Assembly (NCBI RefSeq): GCF_000786205.1
Contig: NZ_JROH01000018.1
Location: forward strand, 1 to 64,000
DNA: 64,000 nucleotides
From: Sphingomonas sp. 37zxx
Lineage (GTDB): Bacteria > Pseudomonadota > Alphaproteobacteria > Sphingomonadales > Sphingomonadaceae
Reading direction: 5' to 3'
Shown: positions 9,171 to 16,642 of the stretch, piece by piece
How the letters are laid out: each line of letters begins with the position of its first letter
How positions within the stretch are numbered: position 1 is the first letter of the stretch
Translations under genes and position numbers: made by a program
Notes under the pieces: generated by a model
What the model was told of the DNA's origin: nothing
Databases searched by the model: none
What the model saw: the letters and a program-made list of their open reading frames with translations, nothing else

Positions 9171-10375
9171 CCGGCCAGCGCTCCGCCGCCTGCACGCCCG
9201 GGCTGGCATCCACCCGGCACGGTGTCGTGCTGATGCTGACCGCCGTAATGCCGACGATGGCGATCATCGCGCTGGTGCCGGTCCTGCCGCTGCTGCTGCG
9301 CGAATTCGCCGCAGTGCCCGGCTCGGCGGTGCTGGTGCCGATGGCGCTGACCGTGCCGGCGCTGTGCGTTGCGCTGTTTTCGCCGCTGGCGGGCTGGATG
9401 TCCGACCGGGTCGGGCGCAAGCGGCTGCTGATCGGCGCGCTGATCGGCTATGCCGGGTTCGGCCTGCTGCCGCTGTTGCTGCAGGACCTGTATGCTATCC
9501 TGGGCGTGCGCATCCTGCTGGGGGTGACCGAGGCGATCATCATGACCGTCGCGACCGCGCTGGTCGGCGATTATTTCGAGGGCGAAAGACGCGAGAAATG
9601 GGTGGCGATCCAGATCGCGACCGCCAGTGTCAGCGCGATCGTGCTGATCGCCGCCGGGGGGGCGCTGGGCGAGGCGCTGGGATCGCGCGGGCCGTTCTGG
9701 CTGTACCTGCTCGCGCTGCCGGTCGCGCTCGCCGCCGCCCTCATCCTGTTCGAACCTTCGCGCATCGAGGCCAGGTCGGCGGCTGCGCTCGCCGCGCCGG
9801 TGACGCGCGGGATTGCCGGGCTGGTCGCGATCACGTTCGGCGTCGGGCTGTCGTTCTACACGATCATCGTCCAGCTCGGTCCGGTGATCGAGGCGACCGG
9901 CGTGACTTCGCCCGCGCTGATCGGGCTTGCCGGAGCGGCGGCGAACCTTGGCGTGATGCTGGGGTCGATGACGTTCGGGCGGTTGAAGGCATGGCCCGGC
10001 CAGCGGCTGCTGGGCCTGGGACTGCCGCTGGTGGCGATCGGCTATGTCGGGGTCGCGCTGTCGACCAGCTTTTACGTGACCGCCGCGGCTGCGGTCGTCA
10101 TCTGTATCGGCAATGGTATCATGCTGCCGACGATGCTCGCCTGGGTCTTGCGCCGCCTGCCGCCCGAGACGCGCGGTCGCGGGACGGGGGTGTGGACCGG
10201 CGCATTCTTCCTGGCGCAATTCGTCGCCCCGATCACCGCCGCCGCGCTGGCCGGGCTGCTCGGCGGGTTGAGCGGCACCTTCATCTTCTTCGCCGCCGCT
10301 GCGGCCCTGGCCGCCGGGGTCGCCTTGCTGCGCCCGGCGCGCGCCACCCCCTATCCCCAAGGAGTTCGTTCATGA
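9167..10375 (+). CDS. MFS transporter, probable aromatic-compound permease
   Basis: A 402-residue protein with about 12 hydrophobic helices. The major-facilitator signature between helices 2 and 3 is present (GWMSDRVGRKRLL, about residues 75-87). The ATG overlaps the monooxygenase stop (ATGA), and the cupin gene overlaps its own stop, so the three are translationally coupled. In this setting it probably carries the substrate, delivered by the TonB receptor, across the inner membrane. Export of a toxic intermediate is the alternative. Confidence 0.9.
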   Translation: MTGQRSAACTPGLASTRHGVVLMLTAVMPTMAIIALVPVLPLLLREFAAVPGSAVLVPMALTVPALCVALFSPLAGWMSDRVGRKRLLIGALIGYAGFGLLPLLLQDLYAILGVRILLGVTEAIIMTVATALVGDYFEGERREKWVAIQIATASVSAIVLIAAGGALGEALGSRGPFWLYLLALPVALAAALILFEPSRIEARSAAALAAPVTRGIAGLVAITFGVGLSFYTIIVQLGPVIEATGVTSPALIGLAGAAANLGVMLGSMTFGRLKAWPGQRLLGLGLPLVAIGYVGVALSTSFYVTAAAAVVICIGNGIMLPTMLAWVLRRLPPETRGRGTGVWTGAFFLAQFVAPITAAALAGLLGGLSGTFIFFAAAAALAAGVALLRPARATPYPQGVRS

Positions 10376-10938
10376 CCAAGCCAGTCCGCCGCGTAGTCAC
10401 CGGCCATAACGCCGCCGGCCTGGCGATCATCCAGGACGATGGCGCGGCACCGCGCGTGCAGCAGGTGGGCGGCCCGTCGGGTCCGATGTTCCACGAAATC
10501 TGGAACACCCAGGCCACGCCGGTGTCGATCGACGCGGCATCGGGCGAGCCGCATGAGGACGGCATCAAGCTTGCCCCGCCCAAGGGCGGCACGCGAATCC
10601 GCGTGCTCGACATCCCGCCCGAAAGCGATGAGATCCGCACCATGTCTCCCGAAGAGGCACGGCTGCATTTCGCCGAGATCGGCGCGGGCGATGCGTCGGC
10701 GCACACCGGCAGCGGCACGCGCCACGCGCTGATGCACCGTACCGAAACGATCGATTATGGCATTGTGCTGGAGGGCGAGTTGGTGCTGATCATGGACGAG
10801 GGCGAGACGACCGTTCGCGCCGGCGACATCGTGATCCAGCGCGGCACCAATCATGGCTGGTCGAACCGCTCCGACCGCAATTGCCGGATCGCCTTCATCC
10901 TGATCGACGGCGCGTTCGAGCCCGAACTCCAGCGCTGA
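10372..10938 (+). CDS. Cupin-domain protein of the catabolic operon
   Basis: 188 residues, starting at the ATG that overlaps the MFS stop, with GGAG about 7 bases upstream. The C-terminal half holds a single RmlC-like cupin: ETIDYGIVLEGELVLIMDEG is motif 1 and GDIVIQRGTNHGWSN is motif 2. Classic metal ligands are sparse in motif 1 (one Glu, no HxH) and one His is present in motif 2, so catalytic metal binding is doubtful. Related small cupins occur beside ring-cleavage genes and may act as isomerases, hydrolases or ligand sensors. No specific reaction can be assigned. Confidence 0.8.
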   Translation: MTKPVRRVVTGHNAAGLAIIQDDGAAPRVQQVGGPSGPMFHEIWNTQATPVSIDAASGEPHEDGIKLAPPKGGTRIRVLDIPPESDEIRTMSPEEARLHFAEIGAGDASAHTGSGTRHALMHRTETIDYGIVLEGELVLIMDEGETTVRAGDIVIQRGTNHGWSNRSDRNCRIAFILIDGAFEPELQR

Positions 10939-11828
10939 TGCGGGTCGCGATCACCGGCGCGGCGGGCTTTGTCGGTCGCGCGGTGGCGGCGCGGCTGGCG
11001 ACCCAGCATCCCGAGGTTGCACTGTTGCTGGTCGATCGCGCGTTCGACCGGGCAGGAGTGGCACCGACGCTGACCGGCGACCTGACCGACGCGGGATTCC
11101 TGCGCGCGATCTGTGACCGAAGCGACGTCGTCATTCATCTGGCGGCGCTGCCCGGTGGCGCGGCGGAGCAGGATGCCGCGGCATCGCGCGCGATCAACCT
11201 AGACGTGCCGCTGGCGCTGATCGACGGGATGGCGGGGCGGCGGCTGGTGATCGCTGGCTCGATCGCGGTGTTCGGCCACGCCCTGGCCGAGCCGGTCGAC
11301 GACATGACGCCGGTTCGTCCGGCGAGCGTCTATGGCACGCACAAGGCGATGGTCGAGCTTGCCTTTGCCGATGCAGTTCGGCGCGCGGCGGTTGCGGGAA
11401 TGGTGCTGCGGCTGCCGGGCATCGTCGCTCGCCCGGCGGCTGGGAACGGCTTTGGCTCGGCGTTCCTGAGCGACGTATTCCATGCCGCGCGCCAGGGGCG
11501 GCGCTACACCCTGCCGGCCGCCGCCGACGCGACCAGCTGGCTGATGTCGGCGCGCACCTGCGCCGCGAACCTCGTCGCTGCGGCGCTTGGCCCCGATAGC
11601 GCACAGGCGGCGGTGACGCTGCCGGCTTTGCGGGTGCGGATCGGCGACCTCATCGCCGAACTCGCGCGGCATGGCGATGTGGGCGGCATCGATCATGCCG
11701 AGGACGCCGCCACCCGCCGGATGTTCGGCAGCTATCCGCCGCTCGCCACGCCGCGCGCCGACGCGCTGGGGTTTGCGCATGACGGCACGCTGGCGCAACT
11801 GGTCGAGACCGCCCTTGCCGACATCTGA
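10938..11828 (+). CDS. NAD-dependent epimerase/dehydratase-family protein (extended SDR, DenD-like)
   Basis: 296 residues from an ATG sharing one base with the cupin stop (TGATG). The N-terminal TGAAGFVG (residues 6-13) is the extended-SDR nucleotide site, DLTDAGF follows, and YGTHK is the Tyr-x-x-x-Lys catalytic pair with an upstream Ser (AGSIAVFG). The sequence recalls D-erythronate dehydrogenase-like (DenD) proteins more than UDP-sugar epimerases. It could oxidise an alcohol or sugar-acid side chain of the substrate or of a released fragment. Family is firm; reaction is inferred. Confidence 0.85.
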   Translation: MRVAITGAAGFVGRAVAARLATQHPEVALLLVDRAFDRAGVAPTLTGDLTDAGFLRAICDRSDVVIHLAALPGGAAEQDAAASRAINLDVPLALIDGMAGRRLVIAGSIAVFGHALAEPVDDMTPVRPASVYGTHKAMVELAFADAVRRAAVAGMVLRLPGIVARPAAGNGFGSAFLSDVFHAARQGRRYTLPAAADATSWLMSARTCAANLVAAALGPDSAQAAVTLPALRVRIGDLIAELARHGDVGGIDHAEDAATRRMFGSYPPLATPRADALGFAHDGTLAQLVETALADI

Positions 11829-12588
11829 CCCGCTCGCGGGGTTTCGGCTCGACGGTCGGACCGCGCTCGTCACCGGGCCGGTGCACGGGATCGGCCTGGC
11901 GATCGCCCGATTGTTCGCCGGGGCTGGCGCGCGGCTGGTGCTGGCGGATCGCGACGCCGCCGAATGCGACGCGCTCGCCGCCTCGCTCGGCGCGATCTCG
12001 CTGCCGACCGACGTGGCCGATGCAGCCGCCCTGGCGCGGCTGGCCGATGCGGCGGAGGAGCGAAGCGGGGGGATCGACATCCTGGTCTGTAACGCGGGTA
12101 TCGCGGGGCCGGTCGCAGCGATGCACGCGGTGAGCGAAGCCGAGCGCGAGCAACTATACGCGATCAACCTGCTCCACCCGATCCGGCTGACCGCAGCGAT
12201 CGCCCCGCGCATGGCGGCGCGCGGGCGGGGCAGCATCGTGCTGTTGTCGAGCATCGCCGGGCTGCGCGGCAATGCGCGGCTGGGGCATTATGGTATCACC
12301 AAGGCGGGGATCGCGCAGTTGGCGCGCAACCTTAGCGTCGAATGGGGACCATCGGGGGTCCGCGCGAACGCCATCGCGCCGGGGCTGATCGCCACCGACT
12401 GGGCCGAGGCGATCCTGTCGAGCCCCGAGCGTGCCGACCGGCGGCTGGGGCTGACCCCGCTGCGCCGTGCCGGCACCCCGCAAGAGGTCGCCGCCACCGC
12501 GCTATACCTTGCCAGCGATGCCGGCGGGTTCACGACGGGGCAGACGATCGTCGTCGATGGCGGGACGACGGTGTCGGACGGGAATTAA
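11815..12588 (+). CDS. Short-chain dehydrogenase/reductase
   Basis: A classical SDR: TGPVHGIG cofactor site (residues 20-27), the NAG motif, the catalytic Ser in IVLLSSIAG, Tyr/Lys in YGITK, and the IAPGLIATD stretch. No ATG fits; a TTG at 11815 gives 257 residues, the normal family length, and overlaps the preceding gene by 14 bases, consistent with coupling. The frame stays open far upstream but only as antisense-like sequence. It probably oxidises or reduces a side-chain alcohol or ketone. Its stop codon interlocks with that of the convergent hydrolase gene (12585-12588). Confidence 0.88.
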   Translation: MPTSDPLAGFRLDGRTALVTGPVHGIGLAIARLFAGAGARLVLADRDAAECDALAASLGAISLPTDVADAAALARLADAAEERSGGIDILVCNAGIAGPVAAMHAVSEAEREQLYAINLLHPIRLTAAIAPRMAARGRGSIVLLSSIAGLRGNARLGHYGITKAGIAQLARNLSVEWGPSGVRANAIAPGLIATDWAEAILSSPERADRRLGLTPLRRAGTPQEVAATALYLASDAGGFTTGQTIVVDGGTTVSDGN

Positions 12589-13535
12589 CCCGCCACGACC
12601 CGCTGATCGATCACCCCGAACGGCGAATCCCCTTCGCCTGCGCGCATCGTGACTCGGGCACCGAACGACAGGAACGGGGTTTTCGGCGTGCCGCCGGCGA
12701 TCATCTCGATCGCGCGGCGTTCGGACAGGCAGGTCGATCCGACCGTGTCGTGCTCGGGATTGGACACCGTCCCCGACCCGATGATCGTGCCCGCGGGCAG
12801 CGAGCGTGACCGGGCGGCGTGTGCGATCAGATCGTGGAAGCCATATTCCATCGCCGCGCCATTGGGATGGCCGAACCAGGTGCCGTCGACCTCGACCGTC
12901 AGCGGCAGGCAGACACGGCCATTGCGCCATGCCCCGCCCAGCGTTTCGGGCGTCACCGCAAACGGTGCGGCGCTGCATGCGGGCTTGGCCTGGACCCAGC
13001 CGAACCCGGTCTTCATCTCGACCGGCGCGATCGCGCGAAGCGACCAGTCGTTGATCAGCACGATCAGGCGGATATGCGCCAGCGCCTGATCCGCCGGGCA
13101 GCCCATCGGCACGTCGCCGGTGATGATGCCGAACTCGCCCTCGAAATCGATCCCGTCGGCTTCGCTCGGCATCGGCACATCGTCGGTGGGGGAGATGAAC
13201 TGGTGGCTCATCCCCTGGTACATCAGTGGCAGGGTGGTTTCGATCGGGGCGTGGTTGAACGCCCGCTGCATCAATGCGCCGTGATTGGGAAAGGCCGATC
13301 CGTCGAGCCACTGCCACGCGCGCGGCAGCGGCGCGGCGAAGGCGTCCGCCGCCACGCGCTCACCCGACGAAGCCGCCGCGACCGCGGCGCGCAGGGCAGG
13401 CTGCGCCGCGTCCCAATCGTCGAGCGCGGATTGTAGCGTCGGATAGCCCGTGACCGGCGCGACCCGCGTGCCATCGGCGTCGACCGCAACCAGCGTGCCG
13501 TCCCGCCCGCCACGCTTCAGCGTCGCCAGCCGCAT
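12585..13535 (-). CDS. Fumarylacetoacetate hydrolase-family protein
   Basis: 316 residues from the ATG at 13535, which overlaps the stop of the upstream alpha/beta hydrolase (ATGA). The FAH fold is recognisable: IDFEGEFGIITGDV supplies the E-x-E metal ligands, LINDWSLRAI the Asp, followed by GFGWVQAKP and GTIIGSGTVSN with GSTCLSERRAIE. Family members cleave acylpyruvates or hydrate/decarboxylate 2-hydroxydienoates using Mg2+ or Mn2+. As the last gene of the ring-cleavage operon it would process the C-C hydrolase product. Hydrolase versus hydratase or decarboxylase cannot be decided from sequence. Confidence 0.88.
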   Translation of the reverse strand: MRLATLKRGGRDGTLVAVDADGTRVAPVTGYPTLQSALDDWDAAQPALRAAVAAASSGERVAADAFAAPLPRAWQWLDGSAFPNHGALMQRAFNHAPIETTLPLMYQGMSHQFISPTDDVPMPSEADGIDFEGEFGIITGDVPMGCPADQALAHIRLIVLINDWSLRAIAPVEMKTGFGWVQAKPACSAAPFAVTPETLGGAWRNGRVCLPLTVEVDGTWFGHPNGAAMEYGFHDLIAHAARSRSLPAGTIIGSGTVSNPEHDTVGSTCLSERRAIEMIAGGTPKTPFLSFGARVTMRAGEGDSPFGVIDQRVVAG

Positions 13536-14692
13536 CACGCGGTACGCCCGCCCAGCGTGTCGGCGAACCAGTCGGCGATGTAATCGCAGCCAAAGCTCAT
13601 ATTGTCGGCCCCGACATGCTCGACGCCGCCTTCGCGATCGGTGAACAGCTTCAGCTCGCGGCGCGGCGAATTGACCAGCTGGTCGTAGCAATCATGCGCG
13701 TAATCGACGCTGATCTGGCGATCCCTGGCACCATGCGTGACCAGGAACGGCACCTTCACGCCGTCCATATGGCCGTTCAGGTTCATGTCGTTCGCCTTGG
13801 CCAGGAAATCGTCCATGTCGGTGGCACCGAACGCCCACATCACATGCGCCCAATAATGCGGCACCGGATTTTCGCCTTCGCGTTTCAGCCGCTTTTGCTG
13901 CACCTCGGCCCAATTGTGGTTGGCACCCCAGCAGGCACCGCTGGCGAAGCGGGGTTCATAGGCGACCGCGCGCGGCGCGAAATGGCCGCCGAGCGAGATA
14001 CCCGTCATGCCGATCCGCGTGCGATCGACATCGGGCTGAGTCTCCAGCCAGTCGATCGCCTTGCCCGCCCAGCTTTCGCTGTGGGGATCGACGGGCAGGT
14101 GCTGCAGCCGCAGCGCCTCGCCGCTGCCGGGCTGGTCGACGCTGAGGGTCGATACGCCGCGCCGTGCCAGCGCCTCGGGCAGGCGCGACCAGTAGAGCAG
14201 CTCCTTGCAGCTATCGAGGCCGTTGCAATAGACGACCACCGGGTGCTGCCCCGGACCCTTTGCCCGCGTGAAAAGGGCGGGCATCGTGCCGGTTGCGAGC
14301 GGGATTTCGACCCGCTCGCGGTTGATCGCGCCAAGACCGGTCGAACGGTCGAACGCGGCGCGCGCCTTGGCATAGGTTTCGTGGCGACCGGGATGGCCAT
14401 GCCCCTGCATCCGTTCGGCGATGAACAGATAGAGGGCCGCCCGTTCGAGCTTGTCCGACGCGGAAAAGCTGCGGCCGGCTGAGTCATCCTCGTTCGCCAG
14501 GTCGATCAGGCGATCGGCCATCGCCACCCATTGCGCCATGAACTGCGGCGTGCCGGCATCGGCACCGTTCGCGGCGGCATCGCGGATCGGCTGGCACATA
14601 TCGACGATCTCGCCGATCTTTCCGCCGCTTTCGAGCGCGATCGCGACCGACAGGTTCCAGATGTAATTGGGGAAATATTCGAACAACGCCAT
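13535..14692 (-). CDS. Alpha/beta-hydrolase with N-terminal helical cap (DHPON-hydrolase-like C-C hydrolase)
   Basis: 385 residues: an alpha-helical N-terminal domain of about 125 residues, then an alpha/beta-hydrolase core. The nucleophile elbow is GISLGG with Ser233; Asp324 (HGARDRQ) and His359 (GGVEHVG) complete a triad. This build resembles 2,6-dihydroxypseudooxynicotine hydrolase and FrsA-like proteins rather than BphD-type meta-cleavage hydrolases. DHPON hydrolase cuts a C-C bond next to an aromatic ring. Set 3 bases after the extradiol dioxygenase and overlapping the FAH gene, it is the likely hydrolase of the ring-fission product or of an aryl ketone. The precise bond cleaved is inference. 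Confidence 0.85.
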   Translation of the reverse strand: MALFEYFPNYIWNLSVAIALESGGKIGEIVDMCQPIRDAAANGADAGTPQFMAQWVAMADRLIDLANEDDSAGRSFSASDKLERAALYLFIAERMQGHGHPGRHETYAKARAAFDRSTGLGAINRERVEIPLATGTMPALFTRAKGPGQHPVVVYCNGLDSCKELLYWSRLPEALARRGVSTLSVDQPGSGEALRLQHLPVDPHSESWAGKAIDWLETQPDVDRTRIGMTGISLGGHFAPRAVAYEPRFASGACWGANHNWAEVQQKRLKREGENPVPHYWAHVMWAFGATDMDDFLAKANDMNLNGHMDGVKVPFLVTHGARDRQISVDYAHDCYDQLVNSPRRELKLFTDREGGVEHVGADNMSFGCDYIADWFADTLGGRTA

Positions 14693-14695
14693 GAT

Positions 14696-15598
14696 TTATG
14701 CCTCCACCGGCGTGAACAGGCCGGCATCGGCCTGTGGATGCGGCATCGTCTGCGGGCCGCCGACGCCGATGCCCCATTGGTCCATCACGGTGGGGCCGGG
14801 CACATGGACCTTGTCGACATGGCTTTCGAAATCGACATGTTCGAGTTCGGAAGTGTATTCGACCGCGAAGCCGTTGGGCGTGGTGAAATAGCTGAACGTA
14901 TTGTCGCCGGCGGTGTGGCGACCCGGACCCCACAGGATGTTGGTCCCCATCTTCCGCAGGCGGCTGATCCCGCGCATCATGTCGTCGAGCGTCAGCATGT
15001 CATAGGCGACGTGGTTGAGACACGCCGGCCCCGGCAACAGCGCCAGCCGATGGTGTGCCGAATTGCACCGCAGGAAGCACATGAAGTCGCCCAGCCAGTC
15101 GCTGACGCGCAGGCCCAGCACATCGACGAAGAACTGTACCATCGCCTTGTGGTCGGGCGAATGCAGCACGATGTGGCTGATCTTTTGCGGCACCGCGTCC
15201 CAGCGCACCATTTGGCGCGCAGTGCCGGGGGCGACATCGCTCGAAATCTCGAACGGCAGCCCGTCTTTCGAGAAGAAGCGGAAGCCATAGCCGCCGCCCG
15301 GCGTCGCCAGGTCGCGCGGCGCGAAAATGATCGTGCAGCCCGCCGCCACAACCTTGTCGTGCAGCGCCTCGACGTCGCTGCGGCTGTCGGTGGCGAGGGC
15401 GATGACGTCGATGCGCTTTTGCTCGGCCTGGCGGAGGCGAACGACGTGATGTTCGGCATGCCCCTCGGCGGCGAAATAGAGCATGCCGTCCTGGTCGGCG
15501 ACTTGCTTGAGCCCCCAAACGTCGCGGTAGAATGTCTGTTCGGCTTCGAGATCGGCGACGGCATAGCCGACATAGCGGATTTCGGTGACGCGGCTCAT
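14696..15598 (-). CDS. Type I extradiol ring-cleavage dioxygenase (VOC family)
   Basis: 300 residues made of two vicinal-oxygen-chelate modules. The Fe(II) triad typical of BphC-type enzymes is visible as His142 (SHIVLH), His196 (LNHVAYD) and Glu247 (FAVEYT). The acid-base His is at 182/183 (SAHHRLAL) and the conserved Tyr at 237, ten residues before the Glu as in BphC. It should open a catechol meta to its hydroxyls. It is the first gene of a three-gene minus-strand operon and is divergent from the second LysR regulator. The C-terminal tail after residue 265 is longer than the core needs. Confidence 0.9.
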   Translation of the reverse strand: MSRVTEIRYVGYAVADLEAEQTFYRDVWGLKQVADQDGMLYFAAEGHAEHHVVRLRQAEQKRIDVIALATDSRSDVEALHDKVVAAGCTIIFAPRDLATPGGGYGFRFFSKDGLPFEISSDVAPGTARQMVRWDAVPQKISHIVLHSPDHKAMVQFFVDVLGLRVSDWLGDFMCFLRCNSAHHRLALLPGPACLNHVAYDMLTLDDMMRGISRLRKMGTNILWGPGRHTAGDNTFSYFTTPNGFAVEYTSELEHVDFESHVDKVHVPGPTVMDQWGIGVGGPQTMPHPQADAGLFTPVEA

Positions 15599-15728
15599 GG
15601 CGGTCCTGCTCCCTGAATGAATGCCGGCTGTGCACCGACCCTATGGGGCTGCGTCTAGAGCCTGTGCGCGGCGTTGAAAAAGTGATTGATTGGATGTATA
15701 TCGATCCATCATGTGAATGGAGCCGCGC
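15599..15728. promoter_or_regulatory. Divergent dioxygenase/LysR control region with dyad
   Basis: The gap between the dioxygenase and the right-hand LysR gene carries an inverted repeat, TGGAT (15691-15695) N8 ATCCA (15704-15708), within the AT-rich segment 15676-15715. Its position just before the regulator start fits an autoregulatory LysR site. GGAG at 15719-15722 is placed 6 bases before GTG 15729 and decides that start. Confidence 0.45.
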
Positions 15729-16637
15729 GTGCGTTTCAAAGGCCTCGACCTGAACCTGCTGGTCGCGTTCGAGGCGATCATGGAAAGCCGCAGCGTGTCG
15801 CGCGCGGCCGAGCGGGTGAACCTTAGCCAGCCGGCGATGAGCAATGCGCTGGCGCGGTTGCGCAGCTTTTTCGGCGACGAATTGCTGATCGCGCATAACA
15901 AGCGGATGTATCCGACGCCGTTCGCTGAAACGCTGTTGCCGCAAGTGCAGGCGGCGCTGGCGACGATGGAGGGCGTGGTCGCGACGTCGCGCCATTTCGA
16001 TCCCGCCACGTCGAGCCGCACGTTCCGCGTGATGGCATCCGATTACATCGCCACCGCGGTGCTGTTCCCGATCATCACCCGCCTGGCCGAAGTCGCGCCG
16101 GGGGTGCGGATCGAATTGTTGCTGCCCAGCCAGCGGCGGATCGAATTGCTCGACAGTGGCGGCATCGACCTGCTCATCACGCTCGAGCCCTATGCCACGC
16201 AGGCGTTGCCTTCGGACATTCTGCTGGAAGATGAGTATCGGCTGGTCGGGCGGATCGGGCACCCGGCATTGGCGGCGGGTGCGTCGCGCGAGGTGATGCT
16301 GGCGCACGATCATGTGCTGGTCGCGATCGGCGAGGAGCGGTTGCCGAGCTTCGGCGACGCCTATCTCGACCGGATCGGCATCCAAAGACGGGTGGCGATG
16401 ACGGTGCCGAGCTTTGCGATGCTGCCCTGGCTGTTGCAGGAAACCAACTGGCTGACGCTGATGCAGGGGCGGCTGTTCACGCTGATGGCGCGCAGTTTCG
16501 CCATCGCCGCCGCGCCGCCGCCGGTCGCGATCCCGAAACTGGTCGAGATGGCGCAATATCATGTCACCCGCGCCAACGATCCCGGCCTGCGCTGGCTGAT
16601 CGACACCATCCGGACGCGGGCTAGCGACCCGACCTGA
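15729..16637 (+). CDS. LysR-type transcriptional regulator (NodD-like), right end of island
   Basis: About 302 residues from GTG 15729, which gives the canonical N-terminus MRFKGLDLNLLVAFEAIMES of NodD-like proteins and has GGAG 6 bases upstream. The in-frame ATG at 15717 lacks a ribosome-binding site. The HTH reads AERVNLSQPAMSNALARLRS, and the effector domain begins about residue 90 (FRVMASDYIATAV). It closely resembles the left-hand regulator (shared pattern of HTH, KRMxPTP and ASDYI). It is divergent from the dioxygenase operon and convergent with the RND operon, whose outer-membrane gene ends 6 bases away. It probably activates the ring-cleavage operon on sensing substrate or an intermediate. 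Confidence 0.9.
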   Translation: MRFKGLDLNLLVAFEAIMESRSVSRAAERVNLSQPAMSNALARLRSFFGDELLIAHNKRMYPTPFAETLLPQVQAALATMEGVVATSRHFDPATSSRTFRVMASDYIATAVLFPIITRLAEVAPGVRIELLLPSQRRIELLDSGGIDLLITLEPYATQALPSDILLEDEYRLVGRIGHPALAAGASREVMLAHDHVLVAIGEERLPSFGDAYLDRIGIQRRVAMTVPSFAMLPWLLQETNWLTLMQGRLFTLMARSFAIAAAPPPVAIPKLVEMAQYHVTRANDPGLRWLIDTIRTRASDPT

Positions 16638-16642
16638 CCTCG

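Noticed and set aside
9061..10371. Long in-frame extension upstream of the cupin gene
   Set aside because: It overlaps the MFS gene in another frame, and the cupin start at 10372 has a Shine-Dalgarno and the usual stop/start overlap.
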